Shown one piece after another: positions 1-11,416 of a DNA stretch of 64,000 nucleotides (its first letter is position 1; the number at the start of each line of letters is the position of its first letter). The stretch spans positions 52,049,501 through 52,113,500 of the forward strand of contig CM074862.1 in assembly GCA_037501455.1 (NCBI GenBank), read 5' to 3'. The notes under the pieces were generated by a model, which ran no database searches, was not told where the DNA came from, and worked only from the letters and a program-made list of their open reading frames with translations. The translations under genes were made by a program, and so were the position numbers. The stretch comes from Lantana camara. Lineage: Eukaryota; Streptophyta; Magnoliopsida; Lamiales; Verbenaceae.

Positions 1-1330
1 TCCATTCCTGTAACCTTTTCCTCGTCTTACTTGTTATTAATCAAAATTTGGAGTAATAGTTCTTTTCTAATTCTCTCTGCTAGCAGCATACTCAACTTGA
101 AACTCCTCGACTGTCATCACTCGGATTTAATATTGAAATTTTCCAACATCCCATAACCTTTCTGCTATTCTCGAAAATTGACATATTCTGAACTTACCAA
201 CTACTGTTTCGAAAGTTGATATTCCCCCGGTTAACACCCTAATCTGAAGCAAGAAAATTCTTTCTCCTACCTTTACCGGATCCCCAGAATACTAATTAAT
301 TTCTGAAGGTTAGAAATCCACCGAACGTTCATCTGTTTGGACTTATCAGCATTTCCCGTTTCCAAAGTTTCATATCCACTCCTACTAAGTCCTGGATCAA
401 TAAATTCTCACAGCCCTAACATTTTAATCTTCAACCGAAATCAAGTAACCCGAAATCAAGTACCCGATTCCCAGCACGATACCCAATGATTCAGAAATCT
501 CCTTCTTTTAAATTCAAGTTGGTAGAGATAAAGGCAAGAATTGTGCAAAGCATAAAGAAGGCCTATTAATCAACAAACACTAAATAATGCATGATGGTTA
601 AAATGTCAGTGCATATAGCATACCTATCAACAAGGTTAGAATGCAACATGTTGGGATAATTATATCACTTTGAAAATATTCTTATAAGTAAAGAAATGTA
701 ATGAATGTAAATAATTTGAACATGTATCCAGGGCATCTTGTAGGAAATTCCAAATACAATTAAAACAACATTTATAACTAATAAGCAATTTTAATTAACA
801 ATTAGGATGCACGTGCTTATGAATGCATTGAAGAACCTGGCACCGTAGTAACATTGAGCTCGATTTCGATGTCCACTCTTGGTTGACCGAATTGCAACCT
901 GATTCAAACGGCTGATCCATTTCTGAAACCCTCAAATCCTCCAGTCTTGATTCATATATTTTCAAAATCTGTTACTCACAACTCATTTGAAACTAAATGC
1001 ATGTGGATAAGGCATGCTCATGCCACATAGCTGCCATGTAGTTGTCACATACTCGACGTCGATAACAAGAATTTAATAGAAAATTCGGTAAGTAATTCAT
1101 CGATACTTAAATAAAACACGTTGGTCACATAAATTCAAGCAATTCAAGATCAATTAGTTGACAACTAATAACATGATTCAAGTACTTCACGAAATTCAGG
1201 TAGTCAACAAGTTCAACTAAAATGCAGGACTTTCACATTGTCAAGTAATTCCTATGCCGTACGACCTAGACTTGACATGACACGACACTAGAACCTCGGT
1301 TTTGCAACCGGGCTCTGATACCACCTTAGA
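1..1330 (-). mobile_element. Leader of minus-strand gypsy element 0
   Basis: This stretch lies just inside the 5' LTR at 1331-3191 and begins with a primer-binding site, so it is the untranslated leader of a minus-strand Ty3/gypsy element whose coding region lies beyond the left edge. No reading frame of useful length is present. The first ~70 bases after the primer site (read on the minus strand, about 1310 down to 1240) resemble the leader after the primer site of LTR H at 63264-63345: both run from a shared GTTGCAAAACCGAG through TAGGTCGTACG to a CATAGGAAT stretch. Element 0 and element H are therefore probably members of one family in opposite orientations. Confidence 0.7.
1311..1323 (-). 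other. Primer-binding site of element 0 (initiator Met tRNA)
   Basis: On the minus strand this reads TGGTATCAGAGCC, the usual plant primer site complementary to the 3' end of initiator methionine tRNA. It lies seven bases from the LTR end, which fixes the orientation of element 0. Confidence 0.9.
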
Positions 1331-1736
1331 TGTAGCACCCCTTTACACGTGGAGGTGCCACACCCCCGCACTATAGATCAATTCACATACGAAATGGCCA
1401 ATCCGTACATGAACCAACCTATAGCGAACGGGTGACAATGCAATACTCGACAAGCTAGGCGGGATAACTAAAACATGCAATAAGATAAAGCGGAAGCATA
1501 AAGTAAACACTATCACTTATTTCCATTTGTTCAATCATGACATTTCACGTTTACCAACTAAAATATATTTCAAATTATCATATCAATACATTATCATCTC
1601 CAATTTAACAATAATAATAACTACAGTTCCATAATAAATAAATACACGAACCACGGATGACATGACTACATGAACTGGACTCGACTCGACTCACTCCCGC
1701 CTAGCATGCACCTGCAATACCTGAAAGGTGGAGGCG

Positions 1737-1754
1737 TCAGTCTGTGAAGACTGA
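1737..1754 (-). promoter_or_regulatory. Conserved LTR stem-loop (element 0 copy)
   Basis: Arms TCAGTC and GACTGA enclose a six-base loop. On the minus strand it follows CCCCTCAC and precedes a pyrimidine-rich CCTTTCAGGT. The same module recurs in the other gypsy LTRs of the window with different but still paired arms. Confidence 0.6.
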
Positions 1755-2044
1755 GTGAGGGGTTTACATATATATTTGCGTAGATAACATGCAAGTTATA
1801 TTCTCGGGTAAAGGTTTATAAAAGATAGTTATACAGTTTAATAATAACATGGCTTCGCCCGAGAATACAACTATCAATATTAATCACTAGTTCATTTTCA
1901 CGCAATCAATAAACCTGCTTGCTTGCTTGTTAATCATTAGGTGATCACTCAAGTCCGTTATCATGCAATCATGCAGGTGTATTCAATTAGCACATTCATG
2001 GAATGGGAATCATGCAATCGGTACATGGCGTGCTTGTAACATGA

Positions 2045-2345
2045 TAGGGTTTGTTCTTCTTGTGATTGGACGGACAATCATTGGCACAAAAACCAATCCA
2101 GCGCCCCCACTAAGAAGGACCTGGCCAGGGGACACTCAGGTACACGATAGGGTTTTGTTCTTCTTGTGGTTGGACGGACAACCACCGGCAGGACCAGTCC
2201 AGCGCCCTCACTCAGGAGAACCTGGCCAAGAGAACACACGTACACGGTAGGGTATTGTTCTTCCTGTGATTGGACGGACAATCACCGGCTCGAGAACCGG
2301 TCCAGCGCCCTCACTAAGGAGGACCTGGCCAGAAGAACACATGGC
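2045..2345. repeat. Three-copy ~100-bp tandem repeat in LTR 0
   Basis: Units start at 2045, 2148 and 2248, so the periods are 103 and 100 bp. Each begins TAGGGT(T)TTGTTCTTC, continues through GATTGGACGGACAA and CCAGCGCCC, and ends near a CCTGGCCA. Units differ by several substitutions, so the repeat is not recent. Reading frames at 1963-2357 are by-products of it. Confidence 0.9.
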
Positions 2346-3191
2346 TTGCTTTCATGACATGAAATGCTTGATTCGTGCACACTAACATAACCTACTTGCT
2401 CGATTCATAAACAATGTCATGCTTGGAATAATAAGAGCTTTCATAACACTATAAATATAAATACCTTTGGCCAAAAACCACGTAAAGGTTATACGGGTTC
2501 TATATAACTAGAAATTAAACCTCACCTGACAGGCGACACACGACTCGTGAATGCGTGAACGTGCTCATGATCCACAATCTCCGCCCTGGAGAATAACTTC
2601 AAGTGAAAATAGATGGAAAAAGATGATGAACATAGTTGCTTGAGCTTGAATTCCCTAGCTTTCTTGGAAAATAGCTTGAAGATGAATGATTTCTCTTCTT
2701 CCCTTTTTCATAGTTTTGGCTCGGTAGAGAGAGCAAGGAAGGATGATGATTTTGGGATGAAAATGAATGAAAATGATGAAAGGGAAGCATGTATCGATAT
2801 ATCTCTTGAAGAGATATAATTTTTGCAACTAAATCCCTAATGTTTGTAAGTCATGCAATTAAGTATATCAAGTTTGGAAATGAGCAATTAGGTCCTTTAT
2901 CTTTCATGCAATTTGGTCCCTTAATTAAAATGAATGAGCATCTAAGGACAATTTGGCAATTAAATCAAATTGGACAATTAATTCATGTAACACCTAAATT
3001 CCATTTATACAAGAATTCTTGAAATGAAATGAAGGTCATATAATTCTCACGTAATCATGTTAAATCACAATTTATAAAATCAATATAACACTTATAAATT
3101 GAATAAATAAATAAATAATAAAATAAAATCCTAACGCTCGAAACCCACACGTGTCGAGCGTACCTGACTGTCTGAAAATCGGGGCGTTACA

Positions 3192-3620
3192 TTGAGGGCC
3201 CTTGGTCGTAGAGGGATGAGGAGCGGATACCGAGGTCGAGGTAGATTCATCCGTGATTGGGATGGTTACAGGGGTTCCTTGGAGGAGGAGTTACACGCAG
3301 AGAGAGCTCATGCGAGGGATCTACGTAGAGACCTTAGTCAGGTCACTAGAGAGAGGGATTCTGCCCGCATGGAGTTGGAGGCAGCCAGGGGTCTTATTCG
3401 GAGGTTGCAGCTTGATATGGAGGCTATGAGGAGCGATAGGGATCATTACCAGAAGTTTTGGCGACGGGCACATTGTTTGGTGGAGGAGTTCCGTCGTTCT
3501 ATTAGCAGGGAGGTTAGGGAGGACAGGGAGTTTGAGGTTGGACCATCTCACCTCGAGCCACCCGCCTTACGGTCACCGCCATTCCCGTCACACGCTCCGA
3601 TAGGGTCCCTACCCCACTGA
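3192..3620 (+). pseudogene. Truncated coiled-coil ORF upstream of gag (gypsy A)
   Basis: A 142-residue open frame runs from the insertion junction to a TGA at 3618-3620. Its true start was removed by element 0; the first ATG still present is at 3216. The protein has an Arg/Gly-rich N-terminus (GYRGRGRFIRDWDGY), then about 80 residues of heptad-like charged sequence (SLEEELHAERAHARDLRRDL onward) with the look of a coiled coil, then a Pro/Ser-rich tail. Gypsy B carries a corresponding ORF in the same place, between primer site and gag, with the same basic-then-coiled-coil plan. The family is not one I recognise. Extra ORFs upstream of gag are known from some plant gypsy lineages such as Ogre/Tat, but a link to those is not shown here. 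Confidence 0.6.
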
Positions 3621-3929
3621 TCGTTGTTAGGGATCCTCTGTGCTTTTGCTTGCTAAGCTGTCACGCTAGTGTTTTGTCTTGTAAATATATTTTGTGCCAT
3701 GCACCGTAGGCCTTATCACTTGTATAGTTGTACATATGTGAAAGTGTCCACTTCTGTGACTAGTGCATGATGTTCGGGTAACCCAGGGGCGGTACCCTAT
3801 GACCTGATGTATAACTCTATCTTTTGAAATCCTATGTATATAGTGGATGGTTGTGTTAAATACGTTTTTTATCTTAATTTTTTTTTATTATATTAACATC
3901 ATCCGATAAACTGTTGCATGCATAATAGG

Positions 3930-6900
3930 ATGGCTACTAGAAGAACACGCCAACACTTTGATGCCCCAACAGACAATGGTGATAAAGCTGGGCCATCCAA
4001 TCAGAGGTGGCGTAATAATGTGACTGCTGAATTGGTTGATGTAGTTCGGCAATTGGCACAGGTTGTTCAACAGCAACAACAATATCTACAACAGCAACAA
4101 CAACAACCACCACCCGCTCCACCATGACCAGTTGAACATAACCAGCAGGAACAAATAATAGATAGATTCTTGAGGCTTCAACCACCCAAGTTCTATGGGG
4201 AACCAGATGACAGAAAAGCTGAGAACTGGCTCTTCGCTTTGGAGAAAAACTTCTATGTGCTCCATTGTACGGACGAAAAGAAAATCGAGTGTGCTGTATA
4301 CGTGATGGATGATGCTGCATCTCACTGGTGGCGTCTCACCGAAGAAAAATGGATCAGGGAACATATTCCTCAAACTTGGGATAATTTCAAGGCTGAATTT
4401 ACCCGAAAGTTCATCCCACTTGTTAAGAAGAATGCCCGAGAAAAGGAGTTCCTCAGTTTGATACAAGGAGTGTCCTCGGTAGTTCAGTATGAGCTAAATT
4501 TCACTCGCCTACTTCCTTATGCACCATACATAATGACAGATGAATGACGTAAGGTTCAAAAATTTGTTGATGGCCTAAGGACTGATCTACAGTATCCCTT
4601 GATGACAGCAGACCTCCCGGACTACACCACAGCCGTTGAGAAAGTTTTGGAAGTAGAGGCTAAGCTTCAGAACATTCGTCTAATCAACCAGAAGATAGAT
4701 AGGAATCGAGCATCAGGATCAGAGAATCGAGGAAAACCATTCTACAGATCAATGAAAGGTGTAGGCCAGAAGCCAGCTAAAGCACCCGATGGAAGGCAAG
4801 GAGTCGGATTTGGGGGAATAGGTTGTGCCCACTGTGGCAATCCTAATCACATTGAAGCAAATTGCTGGAAAAAGGCTGGGAAATGTTTAGTATGTGGAAG
4901 TGATCAACATCAGAAGAACCAGTGCCCTAAAGCTATAACTAATCAGGGATATATGGGAAATCATCCCGTACCCGGGGTTGGTCGTGGTCAACTGATGGCA
5001 AATAGACCTGGAAGATCAAATGTACAGGCCCGAGCATACGCCCTAGGAGGTGGAGAAAATCCCGATCCCAACGCTGTCGTGGAAGGTATGCTTTGCATCC
5101 ATGGCACACATATTAAAGCCTTATTTGATCCGGGTGCTACGCATTCATTTATATCATCACATCTCATGCATCAACTCCCTTTAGATATAAAATTATTACC
5201 GTACCATTACAAAGTGGTTTCACCAATTGGTCCCCGATCCCTCACCAACAAGATTATTCGAGATTGTCCTATTGAGTTTGAAGGCAACCGATATCCAGTA
5301 GATCTAATCGAGCTATCAGTGCAGGGTTATGAAGTAATACTTGGTATGGATTGGTTGTACCGTTACAAAGCACAATTGGATTGTTACAACAAACGAGTTA
5401 AATTGGAAGAAGATGGGATTCAAGATTCAGAAGTGATAAACAGGGTTGCTGAGATCGCCCCATTAATAACATCCACAGAAGCCAAGAAGTACATCAAGGA
5501 AGGAGGATCCGGATTTATAGCCTACATACTAAATAAGCCCAAGGATCAAGTTAAGATGGAAGAAGTATCCGTGGTCAATGAATTTCCTGAAATTTTCCCC
5601 GAAACCTTGGAGTCTTTACCACCAGCACGAGAAGTTGAGTTTGTAATAGATCTAATTCTTGGAGCCGAACCTTATTCCAAGACTCCGTATCGAATGGCAT
5701 TGCCCGAGCTACAAGAGTTGAAGACTCAACTAGAAGAACTGCTAAAGATCGGATACATTCGTCCAAGCACATCACCGTGGGGAGCTCCAGTATTATTTGT
5801 AAAAAAGAAGGATGGGACACTACGAATGTGTATCGACTATCGGGAATTAAACCGAATGATAATCAAGAACAAGTATCCATTGCCACATATTGAAGAACTA
5901 TTTGACTCATTACAGGGGTCGAAAGTATATTCTAAATTGGACTTAAGACAAGGATACTATCAACTTCGTATCAAATGAGAGGATGTATCCAAGACTGGCT
6001 TCAACACTCGGTACGGTTATTTTGAATTTGTTGTCATGCCGTTCGGGGCTAACCAATGCACCTGCAACATTTATGGACATGATGCACCGTATCTTCCGAC
6101 CATATTTAGATCAGTTTGTGGTAATTTTCATTGATGACAAACTGATATACTCAAGGACTCCAGAAGAACATGCCGATCACTTACGTATTGTGCTACGGAC
6201 TCTAGAGGAACATAAGCTTTACGCAAAGTTTAGTAAGTGTGAATTTTGGATAGACCAAGTCGCATTTTTGGGACACGTGATATCTGAAAAAGGCGTTGGA
6301 GTAGATCCATCCAAAATCGAGGCCGTGAATAATTGGAAGCAACCAAAGACACCTACTAAAGTCAGAAGTTTCCTAGGACTTGCAGGCTACTACTGACGAT
6401 TTGTTAAAGATTTCTCAAAGATTGCTGATCCATTGACTCGATTAACACGCAAGGAGACTTATTTCCTATGGAGTGACAAATGCGAAGCGAGTTTTCAAGA
6501 GTTAAAAAGATGTTTGACTACGGCACCCATATTAGCACTACCAGATGGACCAGATGATTTAGTGGTGTACACTGAAGCCTCACTAGAAGGACTGGGATGT
6601 GTTCTAATGCAACGAGGTAGAGTAATTGCTTACCCCTCAAGAAAACTTCATCCACACGAACAAAATTATCCTACCCATGATTTGGAGCTCGCCGCAGTTG
6701 TTTTTGCCTTGACCAAGTGGAGACACTACCTGTATTGAGTGACTTTTGACATATATACTGACCATCAAAGCTTGAAGTACTTATTTACCCAGAAGAACCT
6801 GAACATGCTTCAACGCCGATGGATGGAACTATTAGAGGACTATGATTGCAAAATTTTATATCACCCTGGTAAAGCTAATGCGGTGGCAGATGCACTTAGC

Positions 6901-8464
6901 AGGAAGGCTGAAGTATCTCACATTTCAACTTACTCCACCAGCTCTATCAGTTCGAGAGACAAGCTGAAAATGCAACCTCGTGCACAATTCATGAGTCTTG
7001 TCATACAACTAGAACTCACAACACAAATCAAGGAGGCCAGACAATAGATGAGTGGTGCCAAGAGCAATTGACACGAGCTGAAACTGATCCACAAGCTGCT
7101 CTACAGTTAGATAACTTGGGAATCGCCAAACACCGCGATAGGATATATGTTCCACCCTCTCTTCGAAGTGCAATCTTGGATGAAGCTCACAAAACAAAGT
7201 ATACCGTACACCCAGGTGGAACTAAGATGTACAGGGATCTCAAGAAACAATATTGGTGGAATGGAATGAAGCGCGACATAGCAGATTTTGTAAAAGTGTG
7301 TTTGACTTGCCAGAAGATCAAGGAGAGCATCAGGAACCTACAGGACTTTTACAACCTCTTCCAATACCAACCTGGAAATGGGATGAGATTACAATGGATT
7401 TTCTGGTCGGATTACTAAGGGTCAGAGGTGGATATGATAGCATTTGGGTTATCGTTGACCGATTAACGAAGTCAGCTCACTTTTTACCTGTTAAGACCAC
7501 AGATAATGTAAAGAAGTTAGCGAACCTTTATGTACAAGAAATCGTAAAGTTGCATGGAATTCCCGCTAGTATCGTATCCGATAGAGATCCCAAGTTCACA
7601 TCCAAATTATGGCAAGATATTCAAGAACAACTAGGTACGAAGCTACAATTTAGTACGTCTGCACACCCCCAGACAGATGGCCAATCAGAAAGATTAATTG
7701 GGTACCTCGAAGATATGCTTCGGATGTGTGTCCTCGATTACAGTGAGAGTTGGCACAAGCAACTGGCATTAATAGAGTTCGCCTACAATAACAGTTATCA
7801 ATCCTCTATCCAGATGGCCCAGTATGAGGGGCTATACGGGAGAAAGTGTCGATCACCCTTATATTAGGATTTAGATGAATGGAGACAAACTGAGAATGGA
7901 CACCATCGAGCAACAAAACCAGAACTAATTTAGGAGCAATTGAGAAAGTACAAGCCATCAGATTGAAAATGAAGATTGCCCAAGACCGCCAGAAAAGTTA
8001 TGCTGATTGTCGGAGAAAGAAATTGGAATTTGAAGTAGGAGACCGAGTATTCCTCAAACTCTCTCCTAGAACAGGAATCCAAAGATTTGGTAAAGGAGGA
8101 AAGTTGAGCCCACGATACATCGGACCATTTGAGATCACTGAACGGGTTGGAGAAGTAGCATACCGATTGGATCTACCACCAAACCTTACAGGAATTCACA
8201 ACGTTTTCCACATCTCGCAATTGCGCAAATATCACCCTGATGAATCTCACATAATACCATCAGAAGAGATACCGTTAGAACCAAATCTTACATATACGGA
8301 GAAACCGGTGCACATTTTTGGACCGCAAGTATAAAGAACTTCGGAATAGAAGGATCCCGATGGTAAAAGTACTGTGGAGAAATCAAAAGACAGAAGAAGC
8401 TACTTGGGAACTGGAAGAGAAGATGAAGAAACACTATCCGGGATTGTTTACCAGCAGCAGATAG
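3930..8464 (+). pseudogene. Gypsy A gag-pol polyprotein, inactivated
   Basis: Homology runs nearly end to end but the frame is broken. In-frame stops lie at about 4125, 4545, 5976, 6394, 6736 and 7865. Frame changes occur near 6045 (an extra G in a G run), near 7045, near 7320, between 7867 and 7963, and near 8318. Recognisable parts are: gag; two CCHC zinc knuckles ([14 protein letters not shown] from about 4824 and [14 protein letters not shown] from about 4885); an aspartic protease with DPGATHSF near 5127; RT with FIDD near 6127; RNase H near 6560-6900, where the first catalytic Asp reads Glu (YTEAS); integrase with a zinc finger, MDF, SDRD and SERL motifs (about 7160-7850); and a GPF module near 8105. 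The start at 3930 was chosen because a basic MATRRTR opening resembles other gypsy gags; an ATG at 3918 is also in frame. It cannot make a full product. Confidence 0.9.
8318..8464 (+). other. Chromodomain segment of gypsy A, out of frame with pol
   Basis: After the pol frame ends at a stop near 8332, another frame from about 8318 to the TAG at 8462-8464 encodes a chromodomain-like tail with RRIPMVKVLW, then EEATWE, then a terminal HYPGLF. This is the pattern of the chromodomain that plant chromovirus integrases use to target heterochromatin. It is separated from pol by one frame change. Confidence 0.8.
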
Positions 8465-8486
8465 AATCTGGGGACCAGATTCTTTC

Positions 8487-8499
8487 AAGGGGGGAGAGT
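8487..8499 (+). other. Polypurine tract of gypsy A
   Basis: AAGGGGGGAGAGT directly precedes the TGTGACACCCT start of the 3' LTR, the expected place for plus-strand DNA priming. Confidence 0.88.
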
Positions 8500-8905
8500 T
8501 GTGACACCCTGATATTTAGAAAAGTAAGAAAATATAAATTAGAAAAATATTACATCATAACATGCATACATATTTCGTGGCATATCAACTGTGCAATTTA
8601 TTTATTTAAACTTAGAATGTTACTTGACCCAATTATATTTAGGAAACAATTACATATCTAGTTGATAAAATATTTAGGTGTAATTTTTAAAATTTTGTAA
8701 TATCTATAGTAGTTTAATTATAAAATAATAATAATAAAATAAATTATTTGTATGTTAATCTTTATAATATATACGCACATTAATATATATGTATCTATGT
8801 TTATAAATATATATATATATATACATGCAACCCATTAAAAAGAATGTGCACGTTAGTAGTAAGTATTTGGACTCATTAGATTCAATCATGTAATTAGTAC
8901 ATATT

Positions 8906-9007
8906 CCATAATTGCATGCATTTAGTATTTAGTTAAATTAACAATTATAAATACGTCCATAATTGCATGCATTTAGTATTTAGTTAAATTAACAATTATA
9001 AATACGT
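8906..9007. repeat. 51-bp tandem duplication
   Basis: The unit starting CCATAATTGCATGC and ending AATACGT occurs at 8906-8956 and again at 8957-9007 with essentially no difference, so it is a young duplication. A (TAA)n run follows from about 9009. Confidence 0.95.
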
Positions 9008-10908
9008 TTAATAATAATAATAATAATAATAAATATATATATAAATATATATCTTTTTTTAATTTTAAAGGTGGAGGCAAGGGGTTGCCATGTTCGTACA
9101 TATATAAAATTTTATTAATATTGAATGTTTACTTAACCTTAAAGACTGGGACGTGTCCTCATCCCAAATCACCACCTATCAAATTCAGAAATGATTCAGC
9201 ACTTACTAATATAAACAAAACAAGTTAATGTTTTCAACACTCTCAAATCTCTCTTTCACTCTCTCGGACAGGTATGGCTTCCTTTTCCATAATCTCCATT
9301 AAAGTAGCAATAATTTAGATGTAGTAATGATTCTTTTATTTGGTGAACATGGTTGTACAACATTAATTATGCATTATGCTGAAGCTCCTAGCTATTCCTT
9401 TGATTTGACTTGACCACTCAACCTCATAAAAATCCATTTTCTGACAAACCCATACATGTCCGGGGTAGGTACATGCATCTTTATATGTAATATTAGTCAT
9501 AAACAATTAGTGAGTTTAAATAATTTTCTTATGCAGAATGTTGGAGGGTATAACTAAAAAAATAAAATAAAATAAAATGAGATATTAAATGCCTTTTGTT
9601 AACTTAAACGATGATACTGACGGTTTGAATCTAAAAATCAATAATTGAGGATTGTCTCTAAGATTAGGTCTTAACTATAATTTTATTAGAATTAGTAATT
9701 AGCTGCGTAAATATTAAATGGTGTTATTCATATTAATAATACTTTAGGATATTAATGAAGAAGTAGTCTAATTCATAATTTTTAATTGATAGGAATCCTT
9801 GTTAGGTAATTAGACTTCATTTAATAGTAAAAAAATTGTTCTGTTGCCAATTAGAAAAAAATTAATTAAGCAATCTACTTATTCCATGTTATATAATTAT
9901 AATATTATATTCAAAATAAGATTTAAATGCATGGGAGTAATAATGGAACTTACTTTGTTGCGTTTGACTAATTTAAAATTAATAAATGATATGTGGTCAT
10001 TTAAAGAATTAGATATTGTTATGGAGTCCTGTACCTTCATTTTGTAATTCAGTTGATTGGATATGTGTGTATATGTACCAAGTATTTTGCATGCATATAT
10101 GTGAAATGTAAATGTGATTGCAACTTATTTATTTTACCGTTAGTAATAAGGTCAGACTAGGATTTTAGATTTAGCACTGTTTGACCTAGAGTCGTGTTTG
10201 TCCTTTTGTCAGGCCAACAAGGACCAACTGCGAATCAGTACGGTGAGGAAACTTTACCTTTAAAATTGAAATACGTATATCTATATTATTATACCAGCCT
10301 TCTTAAGACCTTTACTTGACTATTTCGATTTCTATTCCTTTCATGTTATACCTATGTATGTAAATAGCTGTTTATCAATTAGTAGTTTTAAGACAAATGA
10401 TTTGGTTAGTAAACATGGTTTCTTACCTATAAGTACTGCATCAAGTCCTTCGTTTTATTTGAAAAGAATCTACCGTTCTTGTTAACGAGCTATTTTGTTC
10501 CATTATTGTTTGATTGCACTCGTGGGGACGCCCACGGGGTAGTTCTGGGCCACGGGGTTACTCTCAATATCAGACCGATTGGGCGGTATCGGGCCGCGGT
10601 CGTAGCTGTGCGAGGTAACGACCACATGTTGACGCTACCATTCGGAGATTCGGAGATGGTCTCGAGTGATTAGCCGAAGAGATGATCTCACGGGCACGTG
10701 GGACTCTCGACCTCTGTTAGTTGGGGGATACCCCGACTCTGGTGTTTGGAGTTATTTTATGATTTTGGTTTTAGGCGATAAAAGGGGAGAGATTGTTCAT
10801 GGCTCGTTCATATGCATGTATATCTTATGTATATTGTTCCTTGCCTGCTCATGCATTGACTATGGTTTTGTCATTATTTACTGTTCTGTATTCTTCCGCC
10901 TACCTCAC

Positions 10909-10925
10909 TAAGTCAGTTTGACTTA
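10909..10925 (+). promoter_or_regulatory. Conserved LTR stem-loop (gypsy A copy)
   Basis: Perfect seven-base arms TAAGTCA and TGACTTA enclose a three-base loop, preceded by ACCTCAC and followed by a pyrimidine tract ending TTTCAG near 10951. Confidence 0.6.
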
Positions 10926-11416
10926 CTCCTCTCTTTTGACCCGTATTTCAGATCTTTTTGAGCGAGGCCCGGAGTTAGGTGAGCAGCCCTTGGATTAGGG
11001 ACGTTAGAGCTGTCTTGCCTGCTATTTTGCTGTTGATGTACAGCACCCCACCTCGGGGGATGTATATGTCTATATGGTTTGTAAGCTTAAGCCCCGCATA
11101 ACGACGAAAGCGTTCACTTTTGTCTCGTACTTGTTTTGTCGTCATCTTTCTCGGGGTCGGTATGTAAGTCCAGTTATTTTATTTTGTTTTGGACGCTTGT
11201 TTTAGGACCACTACCTTTTATATTAAGTTATGTTATCGTTTCCGCTGTTTTCAGTTGTTTTGGTTTTCACTTTGAGTTGCTACTCTAGATTACCGTAGTT
11301 TCATTTTTTCGCTTATGCGGCTCAATCAGGGTAAGCACTTAGCAAACCTTGACTAGGCCGTGCGGCCGGCACTCCACGGAGCCCTCTAGGTCCAAGGATT
11401 CCGTTGGGGCGTCGCA

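Larger units (their letters stand above)
1331..3191 (-). mobile_element. 5' LTR of gypsy element 0
   Basis: An 1861-bp LTR with TG...CA ends: on the plus strand it starts TGTAGCACCCC and ends GGGGCGTTACA. The primer-binding site on its left side shows that it is the 5' LTR of a minus-strand element. On its right it abuts the coiled-coil ORF of gypsy A without any LTR of A, so element 0 inserted into A. The right copy of its target duplication should be TTGAG at 3192-3196; the left copy is outside the window. It contains a three-copy ~100-bp tandem repeat, the conserved stem-loop and the long-range inverted repeat described separately. Short reading frames inside it are not considered genes. 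Confidence 0.85.
3192..11416 (+). mobile_element. Gypsy A, 5'-truncated Ty3/gypsy chromovirus
   Basis: A plus-strand Ty3/gypsy element, cut on the left by element 0; its own 5' LTR and primer site lie outside the window. In order: a truncated coiled-coil ORF (3192-3620), a non-coding spacer (3621-3929), a broken gag-pol (3930-8464) ending in a chromodomain, a polypurine tract (8487-8499) and a 3' LTR (8500-11416). The order gag-protease-RT-RNase H-integrase-chromodomain and the GPF/chromodomain end place it among plant chromoviruses, most like the Tekay/Del group; the lineage is my judgement without a tree. Its right flank, ATATA at 11417-11421, would be one copy of the target duplication. 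Confidence 0.88.
8500..11416 (+). mobile_element. 3' LTR of gypsy A
   Basis: A 2917-bp LTR from TGTGACACCCT to GGGGCGTCGCA, placed right after the polypurine tract. The first part is AT-rich with a 51-bp tandem duplication and (TAA)n and (TA)n runs near 9009-9050. The second part holds a GC-richer block near 10500-10640 comparable to blocks in LTRs G and H, and a conserved stem-loop at 10909-10925. Its 5' partner is outside the window, so it cannot be dated. Reading frames such as 9844-10047 and 10479-10911 fall in LTR sequence and look like chance. Confidence 0.85.

Noticed and set aside
1326..1330. TTAGA and TTGAG (3192-3196) as a target duplication of LTR 0
   Set aside because: They do not match, and the left sequence is internal leader next to the primer site, not flank.
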